This document shows, one piece after another, positions 8,181-15,715 of a DNA stretch of 21,053 bases. This stretch comes from CAYYNP01 sp964472545 (GTDB taxonomy: Bacteria; Planctomycetota; Planctomycetia; Pirellulales; Thermoguttaceae). Under the pieces are notes generated by a model, which saw only the letters and a program-made list of their open reading frames with translations, was not told the origin of the DNA and did not search any database. Made by a program: the position numbers and the translations under genes. Position 1 is the stretch's first letter, and the number at the start of each line of letters is the position of its first letter. The stretch is from contig CAYYNP010000175.1 in the NCBI GenBank assembly GCA_964472545.1, forward strand, positions 1-21,053, read 5' to 3'.

Positions 8181-9911
8181 CTAGCCCGTATTCGCCGTCC
8201 GCCGCGGCTTGTAGTCGGCCGGATACGTCCGTTGCCAAACGTCGACGCGTTTGAACTCGGTCGGGCCGTCGTCGGAAAAAATCTCCAGCTTCTTCGCGGC
8301 CCCGGGCGTGATGAACTTCTCGTAATGCAAACGGTTGCCCACCAGCACACGAACCCGGTCAGGAGTCACCATGATCCGCATCTCCACCCAATGATCCGGG
8401 CTGTCCGCATCGGTCGGTCCTTCCGGTTTGACGGCCGAAAGGTCCTCATTGCGCGTGGGGATCACCGGGTTGAAATACGTCTTCAGCCCCATCAAGGTCA
8501 GCATGTCGGCCTTCTCATCGTAGATGAACTCATACGTCTGTCCGTCTTCGGCCGAAAGCCGCAGCCCCCAGGTGTTCTGCGGCGCGTCGCCCGCGCCCCG
8601 GGCGCCGACGCGAACGTCGTACGTCTTGCCCGCCACGGTCTCGATCGCTCGCGACTTCCCGTCCAGCGTCACGTCGGCCACCCCGACGTGCTTGCCCTCG
8701 AAATCTTGCTTCATGTTTTCGGCAAAGTCGTTCACCAGCGCACAGGCTCGGCCGTGATGGCTCCAATGGTCGTCCCAGCCCTTGCGGTTGCCCTTGTAGA
8801 TACAGCGGTCCACAAACTCGAACTTCTCCCGGCCGGCGTAGACCAGCGTATACAGGCTCATCTTGGTCCAATACTCGATCTGCCCCGGCTTGGCCGGCTC
8901 GGTGTTGAGGAACATGTTGCGATGCGAGTGTCCGCCGATGGCCAGCTTTACGTTGTACTTGTCCAACAGCTCGAAGAAACGCTCGTGCGGGCTCCACGGC
9001 TGGTGGGCGAAAAAGTAGATCGGCGTGCCCTCGGGCTGGGCGGCCAAGTCTTTTTCGAGCCAATCGAGCGCCGATTGGGCGATGCCCAGTTGGATCTTGC
9101 CGGCCTCGTCGATCAGCGAGAAGTCCATGCCCACGAAGTGAATCCCCGCGACGTCGAACGACCACCGCACCGGCCCCACGTACTTGATGAACGCACCGTA
9201 ACCGGCCAACTCATGCGCGACGCTCCACCACTTCGAGTGGATGCCCACTACGTCGTGGTTGCCGATGCAGTGCGGCATGGGCACGGGAAACGCGTGGGTG
9301 AACTTGCGGATCGACGTGTACGCTTCGTCGGCGTTGCCGAAGCCCAGGTAGCCCAGGTCGCCCCCGGCCACGGCGAAGGTGACGTGATCGCCCGCCCTGG
9401 CGGTCTCGTCGAGCCAGACGAAGTTCTGGGCCCGGGTGAAGTTGTCGTGCGGATCGGTGCCGAAGGTGGCCACGACGGGAAGTTCCTGTTCGCGCGAAAC
9501 CAACTCGAAGTTCACGGCGGCCGGGTCTTTCACGTCCAGCAGGCGGACCCACCAGTCGAACTTGCCCGAGGGGAACCGCTTCGGCCAGGTCCCGGTCGGC
9601 CAACAGACGCTGATGCAGCGGCTGGGTGTATAAGGGACCAACGGATCGGGCTTCAGCGTGATCGAGTACTTGCCCTCGGCGTCGGTAACGGCAAAGTCCA
9701 CGCCGTCGGTAACGCGGACTCCCGCGATCGGCTCACCGTCGCATGTGATCTGCCCGGCAACCGTGGCGGGCATCTTCTCCGGCAACTTCGAGGATTCCGT
9801 CAGATCCGGCATGTCGTCCGGCGGCTTTTCCTCTGCCTGATCGTCTGCCGCCCAAACGGGCGAGGCCGAGACGACAACCGAGAGCAAAACGATCCAGATG
9901 CGCTTGTGCAT
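8181..9911 (-). CDS. Secreted calcineurin-like phosphoesterase, paralogue 2
   Basis: The protein has 576 residues from ATG 9911. A longer frame to 9980 exists, but GAGGAG lies six bases before ATG 9911 and a clean signal peptide follows (residues 1 to about 22, ending SPVWAA). After a short acidic linker (24-46), a beta-sandwich spans about 48-140, ending near CWPTGTWP. The phosphoesterase core follows with Asp153-x-His155, Asp185 (GGDLG), Asn218-His219 (GNHD), His303 and His328-x-His330 (GHSH), a complete metal-ligand set. The C-terminal part (about 400-560) is beta-rich and may bind a ligand. It is a paralogue of the gene at 6426-8030 and lies upstream of it on the same strand, separated by 150 bases that hold a 33-base inverted repeat. 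Co-transcription is possible. The substrate is unknown. Confidence 0.88.
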   Translation of the reverse strand: MHKRIWIVLLSVVVSASPVWAADDQAEEKPPDDMPDLTESSKLPEKMPATVAGQITCDGEPIAGVRVTDGVDFAVTDAEGKYSITLKPDPLVPYTPSRCISVCWPTGTWPKRFPSGKFDWWVRLLDVKDPAAVNFELVSREQELPVVATFGTDPHDNFTRAQNFVWLDETARAGDHVTFAVAGGDLGYLGFGNADEAYTSIRKFTHAFPVPMPHCIGNHDVVGIHSKWWSVAHELAGYGAFIKYVGPVRWSFDVAGIHFVGMDFSLIDEAGKIQLGIAQSALDWLEKDLAAQPEGTPIYFFAHQPWSPHERFFELLDKYNVKLAIGGHSHRNMFLNTEPAKPGQIEYWTKMSLYTLVYAGREKFEFVDRCIYKGNRKGWDDHWSHHGRACALVNDFAENMKQDFEGKHVGVADVTLDGKSRAIETVAGKTYDVRVGARGAGDAPQNTWGLRLSAEDGQTYEFIYDEKADMLTLMGLKTYFNPVIPTRNEDLSAVKPEGPTDADSPDHWVEMRIMVTPDRVRVLVGNRLHYEKFITPGAAKKLEIFSDDGPTEFKRVDVWQRTYPADYKPRRTANTG

Positions 9912-9950
9912 GAGTTTCTCCTCGCGACTCGACACGATCATCACAGCATC

Positions 9951-9980
9951 AGCATAAGGCAGGCGGGCCGTCCGGGTCAA
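9951..9980 (-). promoter_or_regulatory. Possible promoter for phosphoesterase paralogue 2
   Basis: On the minus strand, TTGACC (9980-9975) and TATGCT (9956-9951) are separated by 18 bases. They match five and four of six consensus positions. They lie about 40 bases before the chosen start codon at 9911. The region is divergent with the beta-helix gene. Confidence 0.35.
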
Positions 9981-10084
9981 TCATCTTCTCTTGCTTGAAT
10001 CTGTCTTGCCGATGTGGGAAGATGACACGCGGCGCCGTTCGGAAGGGTCGCCTCAGGCGAAGAAACGAAAGCGAGGTTGTGACC

Positions 10085-11806
10085 ATGAACGCAGCGACAA
10101 ACCTGCGGAGAATCCTTGCCGGCTCCTTGCTGGCGGTCGTAATCGCGGCCTTCTCCACGGCACCGGCCACCGCAGCCACCTACTACGTCAGCCAATCCTC
10201 AGGCAACGACGACTACAACGGACGGGCCTCTACGGCCAAGGACACCGCCGGGCCGTGGAAAACGCTGGCCAAGGCTTCTTCGATCGAGTACGCCCCCGGC
10301 GACCGCCTCCTGTTGAAATGCGGCGACGTCTGGAACGAGGAGTTGTACCCCAAAGGCAACGGCACGCCCCAGCGGCCGATCGTCATCGGCTCGTACGGAG
10401 AGGGCGAACGGCCGGTGATCGACAGGCAGGACGACAAGCTCGACCGCGCGGGCATCCGTTTGTCAGACCAAGGGGGTTTCAAGATCGTGGGGATCGAGTT
10501 CAACCGGTGCATGACGGGCATCTACGCGGAATACTCCGACGATTGCCCCACCAAGCGATTCCTGTGGATCGAGGACTGCTACTTCCACGATTCGCTGCTC
10601 TATCAGCACTACGAAGACTACCCCAAGCGGAAGATCGGCCTGGGCATTTGCTTGTTCTCGTACGAGTTGGAGAACAAAGTCGTGCTGCGAGACATCACGA
10701 TCAAGAACTGCGTATTCCGCCGGCTGGCCTCCGGCGTCTGGACGAACAGCCCGGACAACTTCAACAAGCAGGCATCGCACATCTACAACTTTGCCAACAT
10801 GACCTTCGAGGGCTGTCTGTTTGAGGAGGGCTATCAGTGGCAGCTTGGAATCCGCGGGGTCGACGGCGGGGCCGTGCGAAACTGCGTCACGCACGACATC
10901 GGCCGAGGGTTCCGCTCCTTCAACGGCGTGGCCGGGGCCATGTTCTTCCGCTGCAAGCACTGGGTCTTCGAGAATAGCGAATGGGGATTCATCGACATCG
11001 GGCTGGGCAGCGGCGACGGCGAGGCGTTCGACTTCGAGGGCAATTGCGACGACATGGTCATGCGGAACTGCCTCTTCCACGACACCGACGGCCCCGGGTT
11101 CCTTCTCTGCTGCTATGCTTCCGACTGGCATCCCCACACGAAGCTGCAGATGGAGAACTGCGTGCTCAACGGCAAGTCGAAACGCCCCATCGGACTGCCC
11201 CGCTGCGAGATCGTCAACACCACCGACCGCAACGAAGCGACCTGGAAGAACTGCCGGTTCTATCTCGCGCCGGGCGAAGTCCTGATGCGGGTGATGGATC
11301 CCGAGAAGGATAAGAAATCGGCCTTCGTCGATTGCGTGCTGAAAGATCTCAGCCGGGCGTGCGGCACGCCCAAGCTGGCCGCCCGAGTGACCGCCTCCTC
11401 GGCGGCCGCCGACTGTGAGGCGACCCGTGCCAACGACGGCGATGCGGCTACCGCATGGAAGCCCGAGACACCGCAAGATCAGTGGGTACAACTCGACTTC
11501 GGCAAGACCGTCACGTTGAACGAATTCAAGATCGGCGAAGACCCGTCGTCGTCGGCAATCCGCTACGTGGTCGAGTGTTGGGACGACGAGGAATCGAAAT
11601 GGGTCGGCTGTTTCAACGGCCGGACGATCGGCGCCGATTTCATAGCCCCGATCGTAAGCCGAACGACGTCGAAGGCCCGGCTGTTGGTGATCCGAACCAC
11701 CGACGGCCCTCCCGTCATCGCCGAGTTCGCGGCCTACAACGACACCGGCGGCGAGGTCTTCAGCGTCGCTCGCGGAGACACGCCGCCCGGGCGGGTTGGC
11801 AAGTGA
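10085..11806 (+). CDS. Secreted right-handed beta-helix protein with C-terminal discoidin-like domain
   Basis: The protein has 573 residues from ATG 10085. The start is chosen because a signal peptide follows (residues 1 to about 29, ending PATAA); GCGAGG eight bases upstream is a moderate ribosome site. The mature protein opens with TYYVSQSSGNDDYNG, a pattern common at the start of secreted parallel beta-helix proteins, then PWKTLAKA and APGDRLLLKCGDVW. Residues about 40-420 carry many N-C-x-F / x-N-C-x turns typical of Beta_helix/PbH1 repeats of pectate-lyase-like folds. Residues about 429-560 (ANDGDAATAWKP, QWVQLDFGKTVTLNEFKI) resemble an F5/8 type C carbohydrate-binding domain. The combination points to a glycan-acting or glycan-binding protein. 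No catalytic residues can be assigned. The phosphoesterase gene is transcribed divergently. Confidence 0.85.
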   Translation: MNAATNLRRILAGSLLAVVIAAFSTAPATAATYYVSQSSGNDDYNGRASTAKDTAGPWKTLAKASSIEYAPGDRLLLKCGDVWNEELYPKGNGTPQRPIVIGSYGEGERPVIDRQDDKLDRAGIRLSDQGGFKIVGIEFNRCMTGIYAEYSDDCPTKRFLWIEDCYFHDSLLYQHYEDYPKRKIGLGICLFSYELENKVVLRDITIKNCVFRRLASGVWTNSPDNFNKQASHIYNFANMTFEGCLFEEGYQWQLGIRGVDGGAVRNCVTHDIGRGFRSFNGVAGAMFFRCKHWVFENSEWGFIDIGLGSGDGEAFDFEGNCDDMVMRNCLFHDTDGPGFLLCCYASDWHPHTKLQMENCVLNGKSKRPIGLPRCEIVNTTDRNEATWKNCRFYLAPGEVLMRVMDPEKDKKSAFVDCVLKDLSRACGTPKLAARVTASSAAADCEATRANDGDAATAWKPETPQDQWVQLDFGKTVTLNEFKIGEDPSSSAIRYVVECWDDEESKWVGCFNGRTIGADFIAPIVSRTTSKARLLVIRTTDGPPVIAEFAAYNDTGGEVFSVARGDTPPGRVGK

Positions 11807-12106
11807 TCGGACGCATCGTCATTATTACTCAAACAGTAAACGTGGAGTGGAAGATGGGGACCGGCTCCGAGCCGCGCCAGATGTCAAACCTCAGGAAGAA
11901 CGCCGCCGGCTCGGTGCCTGTCCCCTTCTTCCACGCGGCGCCGGTGTCTCCGCCCGAAAAAGGGGGCCCGAAAAAGGGGACAGGCACCGTCGGCAATACG
12001 AATCACCACTACTACTATACCGGTCGTCGACGGAGCCAGTCCCCATTTTCGGGCTCCCGCACCTACAGTTTGAGCTATTACTATCACAATCGGAGAGGAT
12101 CAAGTC
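11807..12106. other. 300-base gap with paired hairpins of family E repeats
   Basis: No gene is seen here. The gap is dominated by four related units at 11847-11874, 11907-11934, 11967-11992 and 12028-12053, arranged as two hairpins. Both flanking genes are on the plus strand. GGAGAGG at 12092-12098 is the ribosome site of the next gene. No convincing promoter was recognised. Confidence 0.7.
11847..12053. repeat. Double hairpin of four family E units
   Basis: Hairpin 1 pairs 11847-11874 with 11907-11934 (25 of 28 positions). Hairpin 2 pairs 11967-11992 with 12028-12053 (23 of 26 positions). The inner units also pair with each other: 11912-11930 against 11971-11989, with one mismatch (CGGTGCCTGTCCCC...). 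The outer units pair too: GGGGACCGGCTCCG at 11856-11869 against CGGAGCCAGTCCCC at 12031-12044. The structure could therefore fold in two alternative ways. Confidence 0.88.
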
Positions 12107-12949
12107 ATGAGACTTGCATGTACTGTGCTCTTGATGTTGTCGGCTGCCACGGCGTGCCCGGCGCAGTTGATCGAACGAGGGCTGATTCTCGACCTCAACG
12201 CCGACAAGGGCGTCGAGGTCGAAGACGGCGATCGTGTGGTGAAATGGACCAATCAGGTCGCGGACTTCGCCGCCAAGGACTTTCTGAAGCGCGACGAGGG
12301 CCGGCGCGTGCCCGGCTCGGGGCGGCCGACGCTGAATCGCTCGGTGGCGGCGCTGGGCGGCCACGATACGCTGGTCTTTCGGCGGCAGGAACTGCTCAAC
12401 CACGAAGAAGACGCCTGGGACCACCTGATCACCGGCAGCGGCTACACCTGGTTCACCGTGCTTTGCGTACACAAGCAAGTGGTGCAGCTCAAGGACGTCA
12501 ACTCGATCTTCGGCAACTTGCGCAACGGCGGCAAGTACGAAGGCATCTGGGGAAACGTGACCGATGAGAACCGCGTCTGGATTGGCTCGCGCAACGGGAT
12601 TACCTTCGGCCGTTGGGACGCAAACAACCCGATGGTGCTCGCGCCGAAGCCGCTCGAGCAAAACCGCTATTACGTCGTCGCCGGGCGGATGGGTTCCGGC
12701 ACCGGCACGGTGCAGATCGAGGTCTTCATCAACGATCCCCGGCCGGTCGCCGCCGCGCCGTTTCCGATCAACACGGAGGCCAACTCGTCGAAGATGGCCG
12801 TCGGCCAGGAACGCGACGCAGTGAACCACCCGGGCGTCGAGGCGTTCGACGGCGAGTTGGCCCGGCTGTTGATCTACGAGCGTCCGCTGGGTGCCGACGA
12901 GATGCGGCGGACGCTGTCGAGTCTCAAGAAGACCTACTCGATTCCGTAG
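12107..12949 (+). CDS. Secreted LamG/concanavalin A-like domain protein
   Basis: The protein has 280 residues from ATG 12107, with GGAGAGG eight bases upstream. A signal peptide covers residues 1 to about 19 (MRLACTVLLML...CPA). Cys17 is near the cleavage site, but the preceding residues do not fit a good lipobox. The rest is one beta-rich domain with LNADKGVEVEDGDRVVKWTNQ near the N-terminus and FDGELARLLIYERPLGADEMRRTL at the end. That ending is the usual close of LamG-like (Laminin_G_3) jelly-roll domains in planctomycete secreted proteins. Such domains usually bind carbohydrate or mediate adhesion, and no catalytic motif is seen. It lies on the same strand as the beta-helix gene, 300 bases downstream, and ends facing the GYF_2 gene. 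Confidence 0.82.
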   Translation: MRLACTVLLMLSAATACPAQLIERGLILDLNADKGVEVEDGDRVVKWTNQVADFAAKDFLKRDEGRRVPGSGRPTLNRSVAALGGHDTLVFRRQELLNHEEDAWDHLITGSGYTWFTVLCVHKQVVQLKDVNSIFGNLRNGGKYEGIWGNVTDENRVWIGSRNGITFGRWDANNPMVLAPKPLEQNRYYVVAGRMGSGTGTVQIEVFINDPRPVAAAPFPINTEANSSKMAVGQERDAVNHPGVEAFDGELARLLIYERPLGADEMRRTLSSLKKTYSIP

Positions 12950-12998
12950 GTAACGCTGCCCGACCTCGGGCAGGACGTGCGTTCTCTCGTCAATGTGT

Positions 12999-13067
12999 GC
13001 CACTGCTTCGCAGAAGCAGTGTTACGATTGGGCCACGTAACCGGCACTGCTTCTGCGAAGCAGTGGC
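12999..13067. repeat. REPIN-like inverted pair, family C
   Basis: Two palindromic units face each other: 12999-13021 (stem CACTGCTTC/GAAGCAGTG, loop GCA) and 13045-13067 (same stem, loop TGC). The reversed loops show that the units are in opposite orientation. An inner GTTACG (13021-13026) pairs with CGTAAC (13036-13041), so the whole can form one long hairpin. It lies between the convergent LamG-like and GYF_2 genes. Confidence 0.9.
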
Positions 13068-13110
13068 GCACGACACACGTCTTCCTCAGAAGTGATGTCT
13101 TCGACGTCGA

Positions 13111-13617
13111 CTACTTCCCGCTCCGCGAGTCGAGAATCGCGCCCGCCGCCTCGCCGATGAAGAAGAACAACAGCAGCATCATCGACCCGTCGAACCACCA
13201 CCAAACGTCGGCAAAGTAAAGGATGATCGAAAACAACAGCATCAGAACGCCGACGGCGCCGCAGACGCGTCCCACCATGCGGAAGAATTTTGGGCTGGAG
13301 AACATCCGGTCGAGCGAGCCCATGACGTCGCCGCTGCCACGCGGCGCCGCGGCCGGGCTGGCGGAAAACGATGGGGCCGCTGCGGATGGGGCCGCCGCGG
13401 GTGCGCCGGCCGCAGGGGCCGGACCGCCTTTGAACAACTCGGGTACCGTCTGGGCCGGTACCCAGTCGGGCATGCCGTCTTTCCAGACCAGCGTTTCGCC
13501 GGTGAGTTGGCCTGCGGCGATCCGCTGTTTCAACTGCGACAATTGCAGCGGGCCTTCCCGCTGGCCGTCCGCCTTGCCCACGTACCACACTGCCGCTGCG
13601 TCGGGCGCATCGCTCAT
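13111..13617 (-). CDS. GYF_2-domain membrane protein
   Basis: The protein has 168 residues from ATG 13617. GGAGGAG ends six bases before this codon, so it is preferred over the in-frame GTG at 13632, which lies inside that ribosome site. Residues about 10-60 (WYVGKADGQREGPLQLSQL, GQLTGETLVWKDGMPDWVPA) match the GYF_2 pattern, a small domain that binds proline-rich peptides in eukaryotic GYF proteins and is of unknown target in bacteria. An Ala/Pro-rich linker follows (about 62-95). Two hydrophobic segments at about 112-134 and 139-157 are probably membrane helices. The domain would lie at the membrane, most likely on the cytoplasmic side since no signal peptide is seen. It stands alone in this strand direction. 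Confidence 0.85.
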   Translation of the reverse strand: MSDAPDAAAVWYVGKADGQREGPLQLSQLKQRIAAGQLTGETLVWKDGMPDWVPAQTVPELFKGGPAPAAGAPAAAPSAAAPSFSASPAAAPRGSGDVMGSLDRMFSSPKFFRMVGRVCGAVGVLMLLFSIILYFADVWWWFDGSMMLLLFFFIGEAAGAILDSRSGK

Positions 13618-13865
13618 CAGGGACTCCTCCACGTAGTGTTTTCCGGTACCGCTGCCCGGCCGTTAGCGGGCGACGTCACGTCAGTGTAGGTTGGATTCGC
13701 GTTTAGGGCAACTATCCCTGTGCGAGGAGGTTTTCATCCGGCTTGCCGCCTCTCCTCGTAAGATGTTGCCACGCAACGAGTTCCGTACGCCCGCGCTCGC
13801 TGTCTGCTTGACGAATACACGGCGATCCACCAGAATGCCGCGCAACACAAACCCAGGAGGAATCT
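13618..13865. other. Divergent gap between GYF_2 gene and SDR gene
   Basis: About 250 bases with no convincing gene. CGAGGAG (13723-13729) can pair with CTCCTCG (13752-13758) around a 22-base loop. AGGAGG at 13855-13860 is the strong ribosome site of the SDR gene. Promoters for both directions are expected here, but none could be picked with confidence. Confidence 0.5.
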
Positions 13866-14645
13866 ATGGCAAATGCGAACAAAGTCGCCCTGGTCACCGG
13901 GGGCACGCGAGGGATCGGTCTGGGCGCGGCCAAGTGCCTGGCGGCCGAGGGATACGACGTCATCGCCTGCGGCGTCCGCCCCGAAGAGCAGATTACCGAC
14001 GCACTGGACGAGATCCGGCAAGCCGGCAACGAAGTCATCTACTGCCGCTGCGACGTGGCCGATGCGAAGGCCCGCGCGGCGATGATGGCCCAGATCCGCG
14101 AGCAATTCGGACAGCTCAACGTGCTGGTCAACAACGCCGGCGTGGCCCCGAAGGTCCGGGCCGATATCCTCGACGCCACCGAAGAGAGCTTCGATCGGGT
14201 GCTGGGCATCAACCTCAAGGGTCCTTACTTCCTCACGCAAGCCGCGGCCAACTGGATGGTCGAGCAGCGCAACGCGGACCCCGATTTCCCGGCCTGCATC
14301 ATCACCGTCAGTTCGGTCTCGTCGACCATGGCCTCGACCAACCGCGGCGACTACTGCATCTCGAAGGCGGCCGTGAGCATGGCCACGCAACTTTGGGCGG
14401 CCCGGCTGGGCGAATACGGCATCCCCGCCTACGAAATCCGCCCCGGCATCATCCGCACCGACATGACCGAGCCGGTCTTCGACAAATGGGACAAGGCGAT
14501 CGAGGGCGGCGCGATGGTCCAGTCGCGCTGGGGTATGCCCGACGACGTCGGCAAGGCGGTCGCCATGCTCGCCCGCGGCGATTTGCCGTATTCGACCGGC
14601 CAGGTGATTATGGTTGACGGTGGGTTGGCATTGCAGCGACTCTGA
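13866..14645 (+). CDS. Short-chain dehydrogenase/reductase, 3-oxoacyl-ACP reductase-like
   Basis: The protein has 259 residues, the usual size for classical SDRs. AGGAGG lies five bases before ATG 13866. It has the NAD(P)-binding TGGTRGIG (11-18), NNAG (89-92) and the catalytic tetrad Asn116, Ser150, Tyr163 and Lys167 (YCISK). RPGIIRTDMT (192-201) and GQVIMVDGG near the end are typical of FabG-like members. It probably catalyses a cytoplasmic NAD(P)H-dependent ketone reduction or alcohol oxidation. FabG-like paralogues are often mis-named, so a role in fatty-acid synthesis is not shown; a sugar or polyol dehydrogenase role is equally open. No fatty-acid genes are nearby. A small membrane protein gene begins 16 bases after its stop. 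Confidence 0.9.
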   Translation: MANANKVALVTGGTRGIGLGAAKCLAAEGYDVIACGVRPEEQITDALDEIRQAGNEVIYCRCDVADAKARAAMMAQIREQFGQLNVLVNNAGVAPKVRADILDATEESFDRVLGINLKGPYFLTQAAANWMVEQRNADPDFPACIITVSSVSSTMASTNRGDYCISKAAVSMATQLWAARLGEYGIPAYEIRPGIIRTDMTEPVFDKWDKAIEGGAMVQSRWGMPDDVGKAVAMLARGDLPYSTGQVIMVDGGLALQRL

Positions 14646-14661
14646 GTTGGAGGACGTTATC

Positions 14662-14892
14662 GTGAAGATGATTGCAGGCGCGATTGTGGTTCTGGCGGGA
14701 GCCGTCTTGGGAGCGGCCGCGATCGTGGCATACGCGATTCCCAGTTCCCGCGGCCTGGGGGAAGCTGCGGCCACGATCGGCGGAGTGTTTGGAGCGGCTG
14801 TTGGGATACTCGGGCTGGTACTGCTGCTGGGATCGGACGTCGGCAGGTGGCGGGCGAGGCTCAGTGACCCGGAGGAGGAGGAGACTCTTTAG
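14662..14892 (+). CDS. Small two-helix membrane protein
   Basis: The protein has 76 residues if translation starts at GTG 14662, which has GGAGGA (14649-14654) seven bases upstream. ATG 14668 is the alternative but is too far from that site. A longer frame from 14614 would overlap the SDR gene and is less likely. Two hydrophobic segments, about residues 3-26 (MIAGAIVVLAGAVLG...) and 36-58 (ATIGGVFGAAVGILGLVLLLG), are probably membrane helices. The C-terminal tail is charged (RWRARLSDPEEEETL). The Gly/Ala-rich helices suggest tight packing or oligomers. No family recognised. The 16-base gap after the SDR gene suggests co-transcription. Confidence 0.65.
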   Translation: MKMIAGAIVVLAGAVLGAAAIVAYAIPSSRGLGEAAATIGGVFGAAVGILGLVLLLGSDVGRWRARLSDPEEEETL

Positions 14893-14940
14893 ATGATGCT
14901 GACGGCCGGCGCAGGAGAGCGCGGCGTTTGTGAGGAAGTG

Positions 14941-14983
14941 TGAATTGAAAATTGAGAATTGGTAACTGCAAATTGAAAATGAA
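14941..14983. repeat. AT-rich repeat, family F, copy 1
   Basis: An AT-rich island built from AATTGAAAATT, AATTGAGAATTGG and GCAAATTG variants in otherwise GC-rich DNA. It resembles the reverse complement of 20682-20722. A fragment of family D (GACCCCAGCCACCC, 14994-15007) follows directly. Confidence 0.7.
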
Positions 14984-15097
14984 GAAAGTCGATGACCCCA
15001 GCCACCCGCCGCCCATGAAGTCGGCCACAATCGTAGTTGGACAGCCTCGGAGAGTCCCGTATTCTGCTGGATCACGCCTATTTCCATAGGTGATTGC

Positions 15098-15610
15098 GTG
15101 AGTTGCGAATTGAGCATCGCCCTGGAAACGCGCAAATCGCGTAGATATCTTCAGTACACAATGAAGAACTGTGGCGAGACGCCGTTGCGAATCCGCGGAT
15201 TCGATTTCAAGGGCGACGTGTCCATCTTGCGCGAGGGCGATGGACGGCCAGCCGAGTATGTACTCCAGGCGATTGGTGGGGAGCAATTGCCCAAGTTCGT
15301 ACTTTCACCACAGCAGGCCGTGTCGGATGCGATTGACATTCTCCATTGGTATATCTTCCCAAAACCGGGCAAGTATTGCATATCAGCAAATTATGACTCA
15401 CGGCGCGACATCAGCGGATGCGTCCGGGGAATCTACGAAGACTGCGACCACGTCGTCGTCCAATCCGACGCCGCCATCTACATCGACATCACTGTGGAAG
15501 ACACCATCAGACGCCGTCTCACCGAGGAGGAGTGGTGGGAAAGATGGCGAGAGCGGTTTGGAGTGGCCGAGCTTCCTCCAGCGAAGTGGTGGCAGTTTTG
15601 GAGGTGGTGA
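15098..15610 (+). CDS. Unrecognised protein with Trp-rich C-terminal tail
   Basis: An open frame of 170 residues starts with GTG 15098 behind only a weak AGG. The start is uncertain: no better ATG was found in this frame, and the DNA just upstream is repeat debris, so the 5' end may be missing. No signal peptide or membrane segment is visible. The middle is beta-rich with a pattern like secreted or immune-type sandwiches (YTMKNCGETPLRIRGFDF, PGKYCISANYDSR, DAAIYIDITVED). The end has WWERWRERF and then AKWWQFWRW as the last residues. WWQFW-type tails recur at the C-termini of bacterial proteins of several families, with no clear function known to me. Codon choice is less GC-biased than in the neighbours. 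It could be a recent arrival or a decayed gene. Confidence 0.6.
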   Translation: MSCELSIALETRKSRRYLQYTMKNCGETPLRIRGFDFKGDVSILREGDGRPAEYVLQAIGGEQLPKFVLSPQQAVSDAIDILHWYIFPKPGKYCISANYDSRRDISGCVRGIYEDCDHVVVQSDAAIYIDITVEDTIRRRLTEEEWWERWRERFGVAELPPAKWWQFWRW

Positions 15611-15621
15611 TACAGATGACG

Positions 15622-15650
15622 TTGATCGAAGGGCGTGTCCATCCTATATA
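15622..15650 (+). promoter_or_regulatory. Possible promoter for the TolQ/ExbD-like operon
   Basis: TTGATC (15622-15627) and TATATA (15645-15650) are spaced by 17 bases. Each matches four of six consensus positions. The first gene of the operon starts at 15716, giving a leader of about 60 bases. TATATA stands out in this GC-rich region. Confidence 0.42.
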
Positions 15651-15715
15651 GGGCGCCGGCGTTGATGTAGACTGGTGTCGTTTCGCAATCCCAGGCGCAG
15701 CGCGCGGAAGCAGCC

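Noticed and set aside
13691..14617. A 308-residue plus-strand frame overlapping the SDR gene
   Set aside because: It is an Arg/Gly-rich shadow frame. The SDR frame has all catalytic motifs and an ideal ribosome site.
13866..14645. Assignment of the SDR as the fabG gene of fatty-acid synthesis
   Set aside because: The motifs fit many SDR functions, and no acyl carrier protein or other fab gene lies nearby.
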